A stretch of 64,000 nucleotides of DNA from Oryzias latipes (Eukaryota > Chordata > Actinopteri > Beloniformes > Adrianichthyidae). Positions 1 through 10,906 of the stretch are shown in pieces (the first letter of the stretch is position 1; each line of letters opens with the position of its first letter). The position numbers were made by a program, and so were the translations under genes. The notes under the pieces are model-generated. The model had not been told where the DNA came from and did not search any database. It was given only the letters and a program-made list of their open reading frames with translations. The stretch covers positions 2,562,985 through 2,626,984 of the forward strand of contig NC_019870.2 in assembly GCF_002234675.1 (NCBI RefSeq). Reading direction: 5' to 3'.

Positions 1-614
1 TATCTTTTGTTTGGGTGAAATGTCCGTTCTGCAACCAGCCACCAGGGGGCGCTCATCCCATGTCTGCTTTATTTTAAAGGGAAAATTATTCTGCAACCAA
101 ACTTCTGCTCCATTGGATTTTTTTAAAGCTTTTTATAGCATATTTTATTTGTAAGTAATAATAAAAAAATACAGTCAAACTGCATGTGATACACTCACAT
201 CTAAAGATATTTAAATATATTAATTTTATAGACATTTCCCCTGTCAGAACTCCTGCCCTTAACCCCTAACTACTAAAAAAATATATAGTGCGGGTCAATA
301 AAGTGCCCTGAATTTTAAAAGCAATTCAGACACCATGCTCACTACTTTTTTCTTTCTTTCTTTTAAACGGCGGATATGACGTCATTGAGGTTGATGGTTT
401 ATTTAAAAAATGACATAAAACATTTTTGGCTAAAATTGATCAGATGCAATGCATTGTGGTCTATATTCGCCGATCTAGTGAGCATCGATGCACACTGGTT
501 TTTTGCAGAGACTTCTGGGAAATTTCCAGGTCACCTGATTTTGGAATTGTAGGTTATATCGGAATTCCCACCCTAACCCCTATATAGTGCGTTCGGCAGA
601 AATAAAGCTGAATT
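1..614. other. Intronic DNA upstream of LINE (rilpl1 intron)
   Basis: AT-rich non-coding sequence that I place in an intron of rilpl1, because recognisable rilpl1 exons follow downstream on the plus strand. No exon is visible. A stretch at about 435-505 is related to one at about 50608-50690, so part of it is a dispersed repeat. A TGACGTCA-like palindrome lies near 376. Confidence 0.5.
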
Positions 615-632
615 ATTCCCAGGTTTCACACA
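615..632 (+). repeat. Left target-site duplication of LINE copy 1
   Basis: The 18-mer ATTCCCAGGTTTCACACA occurs here and again, identically, at 3734-3751, directly bracketing the LINE. This is the expected scar of target-primed reverse transcription. Confidence 0.9.
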
Positions 633-3600
633 ATCTAGCCACAGGGGTTGCAAGCCAGTAACTTCTGTGTTGCGTCAGGAAGGGCATCCGGCGTAAAAAA
701 TTGCCAAAATAACCATGCGAATCATCCACAACACTTTAGACATACCGGATCGGTCGAGGCCCGGGTTAACAACGACCGCCACCGATGCTGTTAACCTACA
801 GGGTGTCGGTGGAAATTTGACTACTGTTGGTGGAAGAAAGAGGGGAGGCAGAAGGGTCCGTGGCCAGAGAGAGAAGGGAAAAGGCAGGAACATAGGTTTG
901 AGAATAGGGACTCTTAACGTTGGCACAATGACAGGGAAAGGCAGAGAGCTGGCAGACATGATGGAGAGAAGGAAGGTAGATGTACTGTGTGTGCAGGAGA
1001 CAAGGTGGAAGGGCAGCAAGGCACGTAGTATTGGAGGAGGATACAAACTGTTCTATCATGGTGTTGATAGGAAGAGAAACGGGGTAGGAGTGATTCTGAA
1101 GGGGGAGTTTGTAAACAGTGTTCTAGAGGTGAAAAGAGTCTCAGACAGGATGATGAGCCTAAAGTTAGAAATTGAAGGGGTGATGGTGAATGTAGTCAGT
1201 GGGTATGCGCCACAGGTTGGCTGTGAGTTAGAAGTGAAGGAGAGATTCTGGAGTGAGTTGGATGAGGTCATAGAGAGTTTTCCCAGAGGAGAGAGAGTTG
1301 TTATTGGAGCAGACTTTAATGGGCATGTTGGTGAGGGCAACAGAGGTGATGAGGAGGTGATGGGCAGGTTTGGTGTGAAGGAAAGGAATCTGGAGGGACA
1401 GATGGTGGTGGACTTTGCGAAGAGGATGGAAATGGCTGTAGTCAACACTTACTTCCAGAAGAGAGAGGAACATAGAGTGACATACAGAAGTGGAGGTAGG
1501 AGTACTCAGGTGGACTACATCCTATGTAGACGAGGTCATTTGAGAGAGGTTAATGACTGCAAAGTGGTAGTAGGAGAGAGTGTAGCCAGACAGCACCGCA
1601 TGGTGGTGTGTAAGATGACTCTGGAGGTCAGGAAGAAGAAGAGAGGGAAAACAGAAAAGAAGACCAAGTGGTGGAAGCTACAGAATGAAGAAACTTGTGA
1701 GGAATTTAGGCAGAAGTTGAGGCAGGTCCTGGGTGGTCAGGATGAGCTTCCAGAGGACTGGGAAACTACAGCAGAGATTATCAGGGAAACAGGTAGGAAG
1801 GTGCTAGGTGTGTCATCTGGAAAGAGGAAAGACGGTAAAGAGACTTGGTGGTGGAATGAGGAAGTACAGGAATGCGTCCAGAGGAAGAGGTTGGCTAAAA
1901 GGAAGTGGGATGTAGAAAGGACTGAGGAAGGTAGACAGGAGTACAAGGAAGCGCAGCGTAAAGTGAAGAGAGAGGTGGCAAAGGCCAAACAGAAGGCTTA
2001 TGATGAGCTATATGACAGGTTAGACACAAAGGAAGGAGAGAAGGACTTGTACAGGCTAGCCAGACAAAGAGACAGACATGGGGAGGACGTGCAACAGATA
2101 AGGGTGATTAAGGACAGAGATGGAAAGGTGCTAACAACCCAGGAGAGTGTACAGAAAAGATGGAAGGAGTATTTTGAGGAACTGATGAACGTGGAAAATG
2201 ACAGGGAAAGAAGGGAGGAAGATGTGGTTGTTGTGGAGCAGGAAGTAGCAGAGATTGGAAAGGATGAGGTTAGGAAGGCTCTGAAAAGGATGAAGAGCGG
2301 AAAGGCCGTTGGTCCTGATGACGTACCTGTGGAGGTATGGAAGTGCTTAGGAGAGACAGCAGTGGAATTTCTAACGAGGTTGTTCAATAGGATTTTAGAG
2401 AGTGAGAAGATGCCTGAGGAATGGAGGAGAAGCGTTCTGGTTCCGATCTTTAAGAACAAGGGTGACACGCATAACTGCAGCAACTATAGAGGAATAAAGT
2501 TGATGAGCCACACAATGAAGCTGTGGGAAAGAGTAGTGGAAGCCAGGCTTAGGAAGAAGGTGGAGATTTGTGAGCAGCAGTATGGTTTCATGCCCCGTAA
2601 GAGCACCACTGATGCCATTTTTGCTTTGAGAATGTTGATGGAAAAGTACAGAGAAGGTCAGAAGGAGCTGCATTGTGTGTTCGTAGATTTAGAGAAGGCG
2701 TATGACAGGGTGCCGAGGGAGGAGCTGTGGTACTGTATGAGGTCGTCTGGAGTGGCAGAGAAGTATGTCAGAGTAGTTCAGGACATGTATGAGAGAAGTA
2801 TGACGGTGGTGAGATGTGCTGTAGGTCAGACAGAGGAGTTCAAGGTGGAAGTGGGACTACACCAAGGATCAGCTTTGAGTCCTTTTTTGTTTGCTATGCT
2901 GATGGACAGGCTGACAGACGAGGTAAGACAGGAATCTCCCTGGACAATGATGTTTGCGGATGACATTGTAATTTGCAGTGAGAGTAGAGAGCAGGTGGAG
3001 GAACAGCTAGAGAGGTGGAGGTTTGCTCTGGAAAGAAGAGGTATGAAGGTCAGTCGTAGTAAGACAGAATACATGTGTCTGAACGAGAGGGATCAAGGTA
3101 GAAGCGTTAGGTTACAGGGGACTGAGGTGAAGAAGGTGCAGGAGTTTAAGTACTTGGGGTCAACAGTTCAGTGTGATGGGGATTGTGGAAAAGAGGTGAA
3201 GAGGCGAGTGCAGGCAGGTTGGAGCGGTTGGAGGAAAGTGTCAGGAGTGTTGTGTGACAGAAGAGTGCCAGCAAGACTCAAAGGAAAGGTGTACAAGACA
3301 GTGGTGAGACCAGCTCTGCTCTATGGGTTAGAGACGGTAGCAGTGAGACAGAGACAAGAGGCTGAGATGGAGGTAGCGGAGATGAAGATGTTGAGGTTCT
3401 CCTTAGGAGTGACCAGGTTAGACAGGATAAGGAACGAGTACATCAGAGGGACGGCTCATGTTGCCTGTGTTAGCGACAAAGTCAGAGAAGCCAGACTGAG
3501 ATGGTTTGGACATGTTCAGAGGAGGGATAGTGGATATATTGGTAGAAGGATGTTGGAGATGGAGCTGCCTGGCCGGAAGGTAAGAGGACGGCCAAAGAGG

Positions 3601-3733
3601 AGATACATGGATGTCTTAACAGAGGACATGAAGTTGGCTAACGTTAGGGTAGAAGATGTTCATGATAGAGTGAGGTGGAAAAGGATGATTCGCTGTGGCG
3701 ACCCCTGATGGGAAAAGCCGAAAGAGAAAGAAG
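633..3733 (+). mobile_element. Full-length RTE-clade LINE (fish Expander/RTE-X-like)
   Basis: A non-LTR retrotransposon of about 3.1 kb inserted in a rilpl1 intron in the sense orientation. It has a short 5' leader (633-714), one long ORF (715-3708) and a very short 3' tail ending in GAAAGAAG-type sequence rather than poly(A). A simple-repeat-like 3' end and a single endonuclease-RT ORF are typical of the RTE clade. Perfect 18-bp target-site duplications and an unbroken ORF imply a young insertion. The exact family name (Expander/RTE-X) is from memory and needs a repeat-library match. Confidence 0.9.
715..3708 (+). CDS. LINE endonuclease/reverse transcriptase polyprotein
   Basis: One uninterrupted 997-residue ORF. 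Residues about 64-280 look like an apurinic-type endonuclease. The visible motifs are GTLNVGTM (Asn68), VQETRW (Glu95), VSGYAP, GADFNGHVG (Asp200, Asn202) and a C-terminal QHRMVV containing the histidine. Residues about 530-800 are the reverse transcriptase: a KSGKAVGPDDVP entry motif, FVDLEKAYDRVP (motif A aspartate, about residue 657), GLHQGSALSPFLF (motif B) and MFADDIVI (motif C, about 745-750). A basic C-terminal region follows (GRPKRRYMDVL). The role is nicking target DNA and copying the LINE RNA. All key residues that I can recognise are present, so the protein could be functional. The ATG at 715 is the first in frame; an internal start nearer residue 60 would still keep both enzymes. 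Confidence 0.92.
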   Translation: MRIIHNTLDIPDRSRPGLTTTATDAVNLQGVGGNLTTVGGRKRGGRRVRGQREKGKGRNIGLRIGTLNVGTMTGKGRELADMMERRKVDVLCVQETRWKGSKARSIGGGYKLFYHGVDRKRNGVGVILKGEFVNSVLEVKRVSDRMMSLKLEIEGVMVNVVSGYAPQVGCELEVKERFWSELDEVIESFPRGERVVIGADFNGHVGEGNRGDEEVMGRFGVKERNLEGQMVVDFAKRMEMAVVNTYFQKREEHRVTYRSGGRSTQVDYILCRRGHLREVNDCKVVVGESVARQHRMVVCKMTLEVRKKKRGKTEKKTKWWKLQNEETCEEFRQKLRQVLGGQDELPEDWETTAEIIRETGRKVLGVSSGKRKDGKETWWWNEEVQECVQRKRLAKRKWDVERTEEGRQEYKEAQRKVKREVAKAKQKAYDELYDRLDTKEGEKDLYRLARQRDRHGEDVQQIRVIKDRDGKVLTTQESVQKRWKEYFEELMNVENDRERREEDVVVVEQEVAEIGKDEVRKALKRMKSGKAVGPDDVPVEVWKCLGETAVEFLTRLFNRILESEKMPEEWRRSVLVPIFKNKGDTHNCSNYRGIKLMSHTMKLWERVVEARLRKKVEICEQQYGFMPRKSTTDAIFALRMLMEKYREGQKELHCVFVDLEKAYDRVPREELWYCMRSSGVAEKYVRVVQDMYERSMTVVRCAVGQTEEFKVEVGLHQGSALSPFLFAMLMDRLTDEVRQESPWTMMFADDIVICSESREQVEEQLERWRFALERRGMKVSRSKTEYMCLNERDQGRSVRLQGTEVKKVQEFKYLGSTVQCDGDCGKEVKRRVQAGWSGWRKVSGVLCDRRVPARLKGKVYKTVVRPALLYGLETVAVRQRQEAEMEVAEMKMLRFSLGVTRLDRIRNEYIRGTAHVACVSDKVREARLRWFGHVQRRDSGYIGRRMLEMELPGRKVRGRPKRRYMDVLTEDMKLANVRVEDVHDRVRWKRMIRCGDP

Positions 3734-3751
3734 ATTCCCAGGTTTCACACA
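3734..3751 (+). repeat. Right target-site duplication of LINE copy 1
   Basis: Identical to the 18-mer at 615-632. It defines the 3' boundary of the LINE at 3733. Confidence 0.9.
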
Positions 3752-4219
3752 TTCATAAACTAAGATTTATAGCATTTATTGTAGCTGGTGGCTCTTTTAC
3801 TTTATATATAAATGTAATATGTGTTTGCTAAAAGCTGATTATTTCTCTGCAGAAACTTTTATTGTCTCACTTCCTGTGTTCGCCGCTTTGTTTCCCAGAA
3901 ATGAAGGATTTCCGTTGGAAGGAACATTTTTTTCTCCAGAGAAATGTGTGTTTGTGGGGTTTTTCCACTAACAAGCATCGTTGTGTTTTGAGTTAAAAAA
4001 TGACTAAAAAAGTTCCAAATAAAAGAAGGGAGTCTGTATTGGAACAAAACAGCCATGCCTGACCTGTAGTTTGGACATGTGCCACCAGGAGGCGATGTGC
4101 GGTGAAGACATGCCTGCTGTGTTCCAATATTTCACCCAGGTATCCTCCACCTTCTCCCCCTCCACCCTTCCTCACCGCCTCCTCCTGTTTGTTGATTGCT
4201 GGCGCTGTTCTCCCTGCAG

Positions 4220-6495
4220 GAGGCGCTGTGCGAGGAGGACTCTGGAGGCCTGGACCTGAGGGACCCCAACAGACCCCGCTTCACCCTGCAGGAGCTGAGG
4301 GACGTCCTCCACGAGAGGAACGAGCTGAAGGCCAAAGTTTTCCTGCTGCAGGAGGAGCTGACGTACTACAAAAGGTGAAGATCGGCATGTTTTTTTCCTC
4401 ATTTAACGGCGACTGGATGTCAAAGGTCCGCCTCTTTCCCTTCTCCGAGCTCTCCTCTGCAAAAACCACAACCTTTCTTTTGTTCAGAAACTCTTTTTAA
4501 CAATTAAAAAAAATGTTGTTATGGATCTAAAGAGCACAGTCAGCATTGATTTGAAAAAGATTCCAGATTTTTCTAAATATGTCATATTTGTCCTCCGTTT
4601 ATCATTTTTGTCTACTTCCGTAATGAAGCTCTTTTGAAAACCAAATTCTTTGGAGCCGAGTCAGGTCAGAGTCTTTACACACAGGATTAAGTCTCCTTTC
4701 ACTGAAATGTGAAACCATCTAGTTCTACTAAATCAATAAACCCATTTACGGCCAGTTCACGAAGGTTTTTCCACTTTTTTGTCAAATATATTTTTTTGTC
4801 TAAACCCCATTGTTTCGTTTTAAATCTGGTCAAATGGAGGCGTGGTCTAAGTGAACAGGTGAGCATTCATCCACAAATGGACCTTTTGGTTTGTTTGGGT
4901 TCTTTTAGAACCACTTTTTTAGCTCTGTGGTCAAAACTTGACCTTTCCAAAAATGGGCAAACAGGTGCAATACACTCACCTGGAATATGGTTCCACGACC
5001 ATCTGTCAATCAATCATTCTAACCTAATCTCAATGATGTTATTAATGCTCATATTCATGAAATGTACATTTTTGTCAGGCGTTAAATGGAACCTCCTCAG
5101 AAGATAACACTGAGTCCGTTTGTCTGACTAAGACGCCATCTACAGGTTACATGTGGAACTAACCTGCATTCAGTTCCCTGTGTTAATAACAGTCAGCTTT
5201 GCCGCCTTCCTACTCATTTTTCAAGAGGTTCAGTGATGTCATATCCTGTTAAGATGGTGGAAATCAAAAATGTAAAGGATTGGCTTCAAACCCCTTCATC
5301 ACACGGTTCCTGTTGTTTTCCAGGTGATAGTCTGAGCCAAGTTTCTTTTTGTCTTTGCAGTGATGAAGCAGAGGAGGAGATCGTGACTCCCTCTCCGTCT
5401 CCCTCCCCTGAACTGAGGAATCGCTCGCGCTCCTCTCCACCACAGGAGTCAGGGATCAAACGCCTGTAAGTCCTGGCTGCACGTCTGCGCACGCTCCTGC
5501 TCAGAGCTGGCTTCTGGTGACGGTTTGCTTTTAGTCAGCGCACGCTTCATACATAAAAAAACAAGCTAACACGTTAGCTACAAACAAAAATAACAAGCTA
5601 ACGTGTTGATTGCACACAAAAAAACACAAGCTAACACAATAGCGTTAACAAAAAACAAGTTAACACGTTAGCTAAAGACAAAAATAACTACAAAAAAACA
5701 AGCTAACACGTTAACTACAAACAAAATATCAAGCTAACATATTGGCTGCAAACATAGAAAAAAACAAGCGAGCGCATTAGCTGCAAAAGAAACAAAAAAT
5801 AACCAAGCTAACATGTTAGCTGCAAAAAAAACAAGCTAACACGTTAGCTACTAAAAAACAAAACAAGCAAACACATTAGCTGCAAACAAGAAAAAAGAAA
5901 AAAAAACAAGCTTACACGTAAGCTACAAACAAATATAACAAGCTAACGTGTTGGCTGCAAAAAAAACAAGCTAACATGTGCGCTGCAAACAAATAAAAAC
6001 AAGCTAACACGATGGCCGCAAACAAGAAAAGACAAAAAAAACAAGCTCACATGCTGGAGAGCTAAAAGCGCTCATGCTAATCCGACAGAAACATCCTGGC
6101 CGTCCTCTGCAGTGAGCGTGTTTTGAGCTTGAGGTTAGGGGTCAAAGGTTGATTTTAAGCTGTGAATTGTTCGCTGTGACAAAAGGACAAAACTTTCCCT
6201 GAAAAAGAACATTTACAGCAAAGTAACCTTTAAGGCGTGTCCACAGGATTTCTTTGATCAGATTTTTCGTGGCTAAACCGAAGTCTGTGTGGTTTCTAAG
6301 CGTTTGTTTCTAAAATGCTGCTGTAAAAGTTTGTAAGAAGAACGTCTGCCCGCCTTTCTTCTCTGCAGGTTTAGCTTCTTCTCACGCGATAAGCGGCGCA
6401 GCTCGCAGCAGAGCGGCCAGCTTCACTCCAGCTTCAGCTTGTGGAAGGACGACGTGTACACGGAGCAGGCGCAGGAGGCTCTGCAGCACCTGTGA
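4220..6495 (+). CDS. rilpl1: RILP-like protein 1, C-terminal part (3 exons)
   Basis: Partial gene; upstream exons lie outside the window. Coding exons are 4220-4374, 5361-5465 and 6369-6495 (TGA), each flanked by AG/GT with matching phases. Exon 1 encodes the RH2-type segment with LRDPNRPRFTLQELRDVL and ERNELKAKVFLLQEEL, the coiled coil that in RILP-family proteins binds Rab GTPases and, when phosphorylated, LRRK2-modified Rab8/10. Exon 2 is acidic and Ser/Pro-rich and leads into GIKRLFSFFSRDK. Exon 3 ends DDVYTEQAQEALQHL, very close to the RILPL1 C terminus that I remember, which favours rilpl1 over rilpl2. Family role: a cytoplasmic/centrosomal adaptor controlling ciliary membrane content. 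The intron between exons 2 and 3 carries a palindromic minisatellite, and the intron before exon 1 carries a LINE. Confidence 0.9.
5562..6060. repeat. Minisatellite of palindromic GCTAAC..GTTAGC units
   Basis: About 18 degenerate copies of a 25-35 bp unit. Each contains CAAGCTAACACGTTAGCT, an inverted repeat around ACGT, separated by A-rich CAAACAAAAAT spacers. It lies in the rilpl1 intron between coding exons 2 and 3. Confidence 0.85.
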
Positions 6496-8045
6496 CCACC
6501 GCCGCCGCGGCTCAAGCTCCGCCCCCTCCAGGGAACAGATGGTGTTCTGACGATGTTCTGGAGAGAAAAGGTTTTTCACGTGAAATGTTGAAGGACAGAG
6601 AAGGATTTGACCCGGACTAAAACCGTTTAAAGGGTCTTTAAAAAAATCCTTCCACTTGTGTGGAAGCTACACATTTGTGGGATGAAATGATGTAAAAATG
6701 TCGGTCAGACGACGCGTCCATCATCCGCATTGTTCAGAGTGTGCAGCTTCATGCAGAAAAAAAGGCAAACATGATATTTTTGTGAAGAAACCCTCAGAGA
6801 TTGACTTATTTATAAAATCTAAAAGAGTATTTCTGCGGGGGGAAAAAATATTTTTTTTTTTTACTTTTTTATGATTTAGTTTTAGTTTCGAGAAGAAAAA
6901 AAATCTGTATTCTTCAGTTTTTTCTCAATTTTGTTAGGGCCACCATAAAAGAAAACAACAATACATTCATGAAAATAAAGTCAGAAAAAAATAATCAAAT
7001 TAAGGGAAAACTCTTTATTTTTTATTGTAAAAAAAAAAAGTCGAAATTTAAAGAGAATAAAGTTGTAAAAAAATCCTAAAACTTGGGTTTTCAATGTAAG
7101 GCACCTTGTTTGACTGCAGTCATTTTAAGGCGCTATATAGATAAATACAATTTTTTAAAAAAAGAGTAAAAGTTAGAAAATGTAAAAACATTACTGAGAA
7201 TAAAAGCGTAAAATTATGATTAAAAAAAGGCAAAATTCTTCAAGAATAAAGTTTAAATATAATGAGATTAAAATAATAAATAAATTGTCATAAATTTAAA
7301 AAAAAGGTAAAAATATAAAATCTTATGAGAATATAGTTGTAACATTTTGAGAAAACAAAACTTAAAATTACGAGAGAGAAATCAAAATCTTACAAATTTA
7401 AAATATATCATTTTTTTATTTTTAAATCATAGTTTTACAAGAAAAAAAGGTGAAAGTTCTTTTTGTAAAATAAATTAAAATTTAAACTGTGAATTTACAA
7501 AATAGTAAATCAGATTTCTCGAGATTTTTGAGCAGTTTGATGATTTCTCTGAATTGTTTGCTACACAAACTAAACAAGACATTTAGTTGGAAAAGTCCGA
7601 CTTTTTCCTTATAAATGACCTTAAAGGTTTCCTTAAAATGACATGATTTGAATAATAATTTTACAACTTTATTCTCTCATATTTGTTTGTTCATTTTTCT
7701 TTTGTCATGGCGGCATTCATACTCTGTCGTAAATTTGAACTGATTTGACATTTTTATAATCCATCCACTTCATTTAAATTGTATTTTTAATTGTTTTTAT
7801 TTTATATCCATAAGTTTCTGTTGATGATGATCGGAAGTTGCTGCAAAGTATTTTAATGACGAGGAAACAGGTTTGTTTTTGTGTGCTGCTTTGAAGTAGA
7901 AATGCTGGATTTGTGCATTTTTGAAAGTTGCTTATCTGAAGATCTTCAAACATTTGAAAGTATTTTCTTCTTTTGAAGGGAAATGAAGAAAAACATGATG
8001 GTGGAGCAGAAGGAAAGTTTCAAAATAAAAGCACACTCGCAAAAC
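6496..8045 (+). other. rilpl1: rilpl1 3' UTR with candidate poly(A) signal
   Basis: AT-rich sequence after the rilpl1 stop codon with no ORF of interest. Many A/T runs occur at 6840-7480. A canonical AATAAA at 8024-8029 is a reasonable distal polyadenylation signal, although earlier AATAAA matches (for example near 6975 and 7200) could also be used. Confidence 0.45.
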
Positions 8046-9069
8046 TTCTAAACTTATTTTGAGCACAAATCGTCTCAAAAATGGATGCAGTGTTGAAGTT
8101 TTATCACTCCAAGAAAAATATTTGAGCTGATTTTCTGGATTTCTTTCAGTATTTTGTGTTTGCTAAATAGTAAAGTTGAATCAAACTGAGTTTTAACTTC
8201 CTGTCGGATGTTTGTGCCCCAAAAAGATGAGTCCCAAATGTTCCTTCATGAAAGTTCCTCACAAAGTCAAGTCACATTTTCTTCTTAAGGCCGTGCCAAA
8301 CAGCCATGACGTACATTTTTGTACATATTGTACGGATTAAAATGTGGTCGTACGTGAATCTACGTGGAAAACGCTGAAATTTGGAAATTTTCACAGATGT
8401 GTCATGAATGAACCACGTTAAAACCACAGAAAAATGAAAAAAAAATCACAAAGAGCACGTAAATTCACGTAGAACCTGAACGATGTGATTATTGTGCTGT
8501 TTAAATGAAATTCATTCATTAGTAATTTGTGTGTCAATTACGTATTTTGAATGTGATATGTGTGCCGTATATGCGATATAAAAGTTATACATCTGTGGTT
8601 CATGCGTGAAAAGTCTGTTAGACAAACGTGGAACGGTCGTGGATAGTCCAATTTTGGTATGCATCTCCCAAAAATCACGCACAATCGTGTACGATTTACG
8701 TAATAATTGCGTTTATACCATGGTTTAGGTGAATACTCTATTCTGATTGGCTGCTGGGTGTGCATTAAATCCTGATAATGCATACCTAAAAAAGTAGTTC
8801 CGGTCACATAGCTTAAATCTTCTGTATCACTGCGCTGGCTTCTTTAAAACAAACTTTAGCTTCATCGTCTGGACAAGAACAAGCGGTAAGAGATGAACTT
8901 TCTCTCTGAACTGATGCTTTATTTAGCAAATCATGATCATCAGCGTATTGGATTGGATTTGATTACTTTAGTTCAAGCATTGTAGTCAAAGCAACAAAGA
9001 ATGTACACATATTTATCAAGCTCATTAAATAAATTATAAAATGCATTGGTTAAAAAAAAAAACAGAAAA

Positions 9070-9245
9070 TAAAACCTCTGTTAGCTTAGCTAACAAAAGT
9101 TAGCTAAGCTCACCTCTGTAGCTTAGCTAACCTTTGTCGACTGGGCTTACTTTTGTTTAGCTGATCTGTCTCAGCTTCCCATAAACCTTTTAATGAATTT
9201 CAACCTCTCTTTTTATATTTAAGATTTCTTGAAATTGGCATAATA
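9070..9245. repeat. AGCTTAGCTAAC-rich repeat, copy 1
   Basis: Contains repeated TTAGCTTAGCTAAC palindromes followed by TTAGCTGATCTG and CTTTTTATATTT. The same order occurs at 11855-11990. Confidence 0.55.

Positions 9246-9249
<4 letters not shown>

Positions 9250-9313
<64 letters not shown>
9250..9313. repeat. (AT)n microsatellite
   Basis: An uninterrupted alternating A/T run of about 64 bp (about 32 units), probably length-polymorphic. Confidence 0.97.
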
Positions 9314-9315
<2 letters not shown>

Positions 9316-10683
9316 ATTTCCTTTCCCGCTGCAGGTTAGGTCGGTGCGGGGTTAGCAGTGACAACATAACAAATAGTCAGGTTTTTATTTAAAAAAAACA
9401 TCTAAACCGGAAAGATACAAGAATAAAGGACTAAAAACTGGTTGAATGTTTGTTTCTCTTCTAAGTGACCATGGTATAAGGGGGTTAATGGTGGTATGCG
9501 TTCATTTTTTATAGTGCACATTTTGTCGGCCATTAGCCGTTACACAGATGACATAAAATTTGCATAAACTGCGTAATTCTCAACCGTTTCAAATTTCGAA
9601 CAGCTCAAGACCGAATTCACGTGAAGATCCGTCGGACGAAACCCTCGATGGATGTCTGCCCACATCGCCCAACGCAAAAAACACTTATGAATGACGTATT
9701 TCGTATTGGATCACGAAAAAACAAAATTTCATACATGGAAACTAGGCATAATGTACATGGTGACTGTTTGACGCGGCCTTTACTGAAGGAACCCACTGAG
9801 AACAGAAGGAACCTTAAAGAAAACTGAAGAAAAAATTTGGAAACTGGAAAATCGGAATTCTGACTAAAACAGAAATGAGGGGAGAATGTCCACAAACATC
9901 AACAAAAAAAACTAAGATAAGGATCCAGTTTGATTTTTAGGATGACAAGGAGTAACGGAGTTCTAATGTTAACTGGAGTGTTGATTTTCTCCAATTTCTT
10001 ATTGTATTTTATGACTAATTTATTCATCAAATTGTAATGCAGACTGATAATTCTGTTTTTTTAAACCACATTCTGAGCAGCTTTTGTTTATCTTCTGCAG
10101 CAGATTCCTCATATTATGAAATATTAAGAAAGGAACCCTTCGTTCTTTTCATTTTTTGTTTTGTTTTTTAACCAAAAATCTGTTTCGTTTTACGTTTTTA
10201 AGCAGAAATCTTTCGAAACCTTTGACCTTTGGAGGGAAAACGCTGAACTTTTGCTTCATCTAAGGCTTCACATGTAAAAATGACTCCCGCTGCAATTAAA
10301 GATTTCAGTGCTGATCCAGAATTTTTCTGTGATGTCAAATATTTTCATGAGTAGTTGCAGTTTGTGTACTCTCAGTACTCTCAGTACTTAAAGAACTCTA
10401 CATTAAGTATCCTACTGGAAGTATTCTGTTAAAGATACTCTGCTGAAAATATGTGGATTATTAAATATTTGGCTGACAGTATCCTGCTGAAAATTTCTTT
10501 CCTATGCTGAATGTAGTCCACTCGTAGTACTCTGCTAAAAGTATCATGCTAATACTATTCTTCTGATACTCACACATTCACACAGAGATTTTCTGATTCT
10601 TTATGAAGAATTTTAAACTTCACTTTAATAGTTTCAACTCTTCTGGTGTCAAACGTTTTTCCTTTCTTCGTTTCATTTTCTAG

Positions 10684-10902
10684 CACTTGTGTTATCCTAT
10701 CCTAGGCACGTTAACGTTGGGAGTTGGGTCATCTAGACCCACTAGACAGTGCTCTGAACCTTTTTTCTTCAATGATTTGTGATCTTCACTGGTGTCCATG
10801 GATTACATGAAATCTTTCCACCTTTATCAACCTTTGTCATGGTAGGGAGAACAGGTCAATGTAAGGGTGGGGTCATCTGGACCCCATAGGATAGCACAAG
10901 GG
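10684..10902. mobile_element. Short MITE with CACTTGTG..CACAAGGG termini
   Basis: A 219-bp element with inverted termini CACTTGTGTTATCCTA and TAGGATAGCACAAGGG (two mismatches). A second internal inverted pair, GGGTCATCTAGACCC and GGGGTCATCTGGACCCC, sits nearby. The pattern resembles an abundant fish MITE family that I recognise but cannot name with certainty. Confidence 0.65.
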
Positions 10903-10906
10903 TTAG

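Larger units (their letters stand above)
8290..9800. repeat. Dispersed repeat, copy A (related to 52600-53410)
   Basis: Segments here match segments at 52600-53410. Shared strings include GCGTGAAAAGTCTGTTAGAC, AAGTTATACATC, TTATGAATGACGTA and TCTGGACAA(G/A)AACAAG, and both contain a CTGATTGGCTGC block. The blocks are partly in a different order in the two copies. Near-mirror TATACCATGGT (about 8716) and ACCATGGTATA (about 9469) may be the termini of an element inserted within this repeat. No coding capacity was seen. Confidence 0.6.

Noticed and set aside
675-3074. Several 80-160 codon minus-strand ORFs inside the LINE
   Set aside because: They are antisense shadows of the purine-rich LINE ORF and have low-complexity Ser/Leu/Pro composition.
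5562-6060. CRISPR-like array (repeats with spacers)
   Set aside because: The units drift continuously, spacers are A-rich low-complexity sequence rather than unique, and the context is a vertebrate intron.
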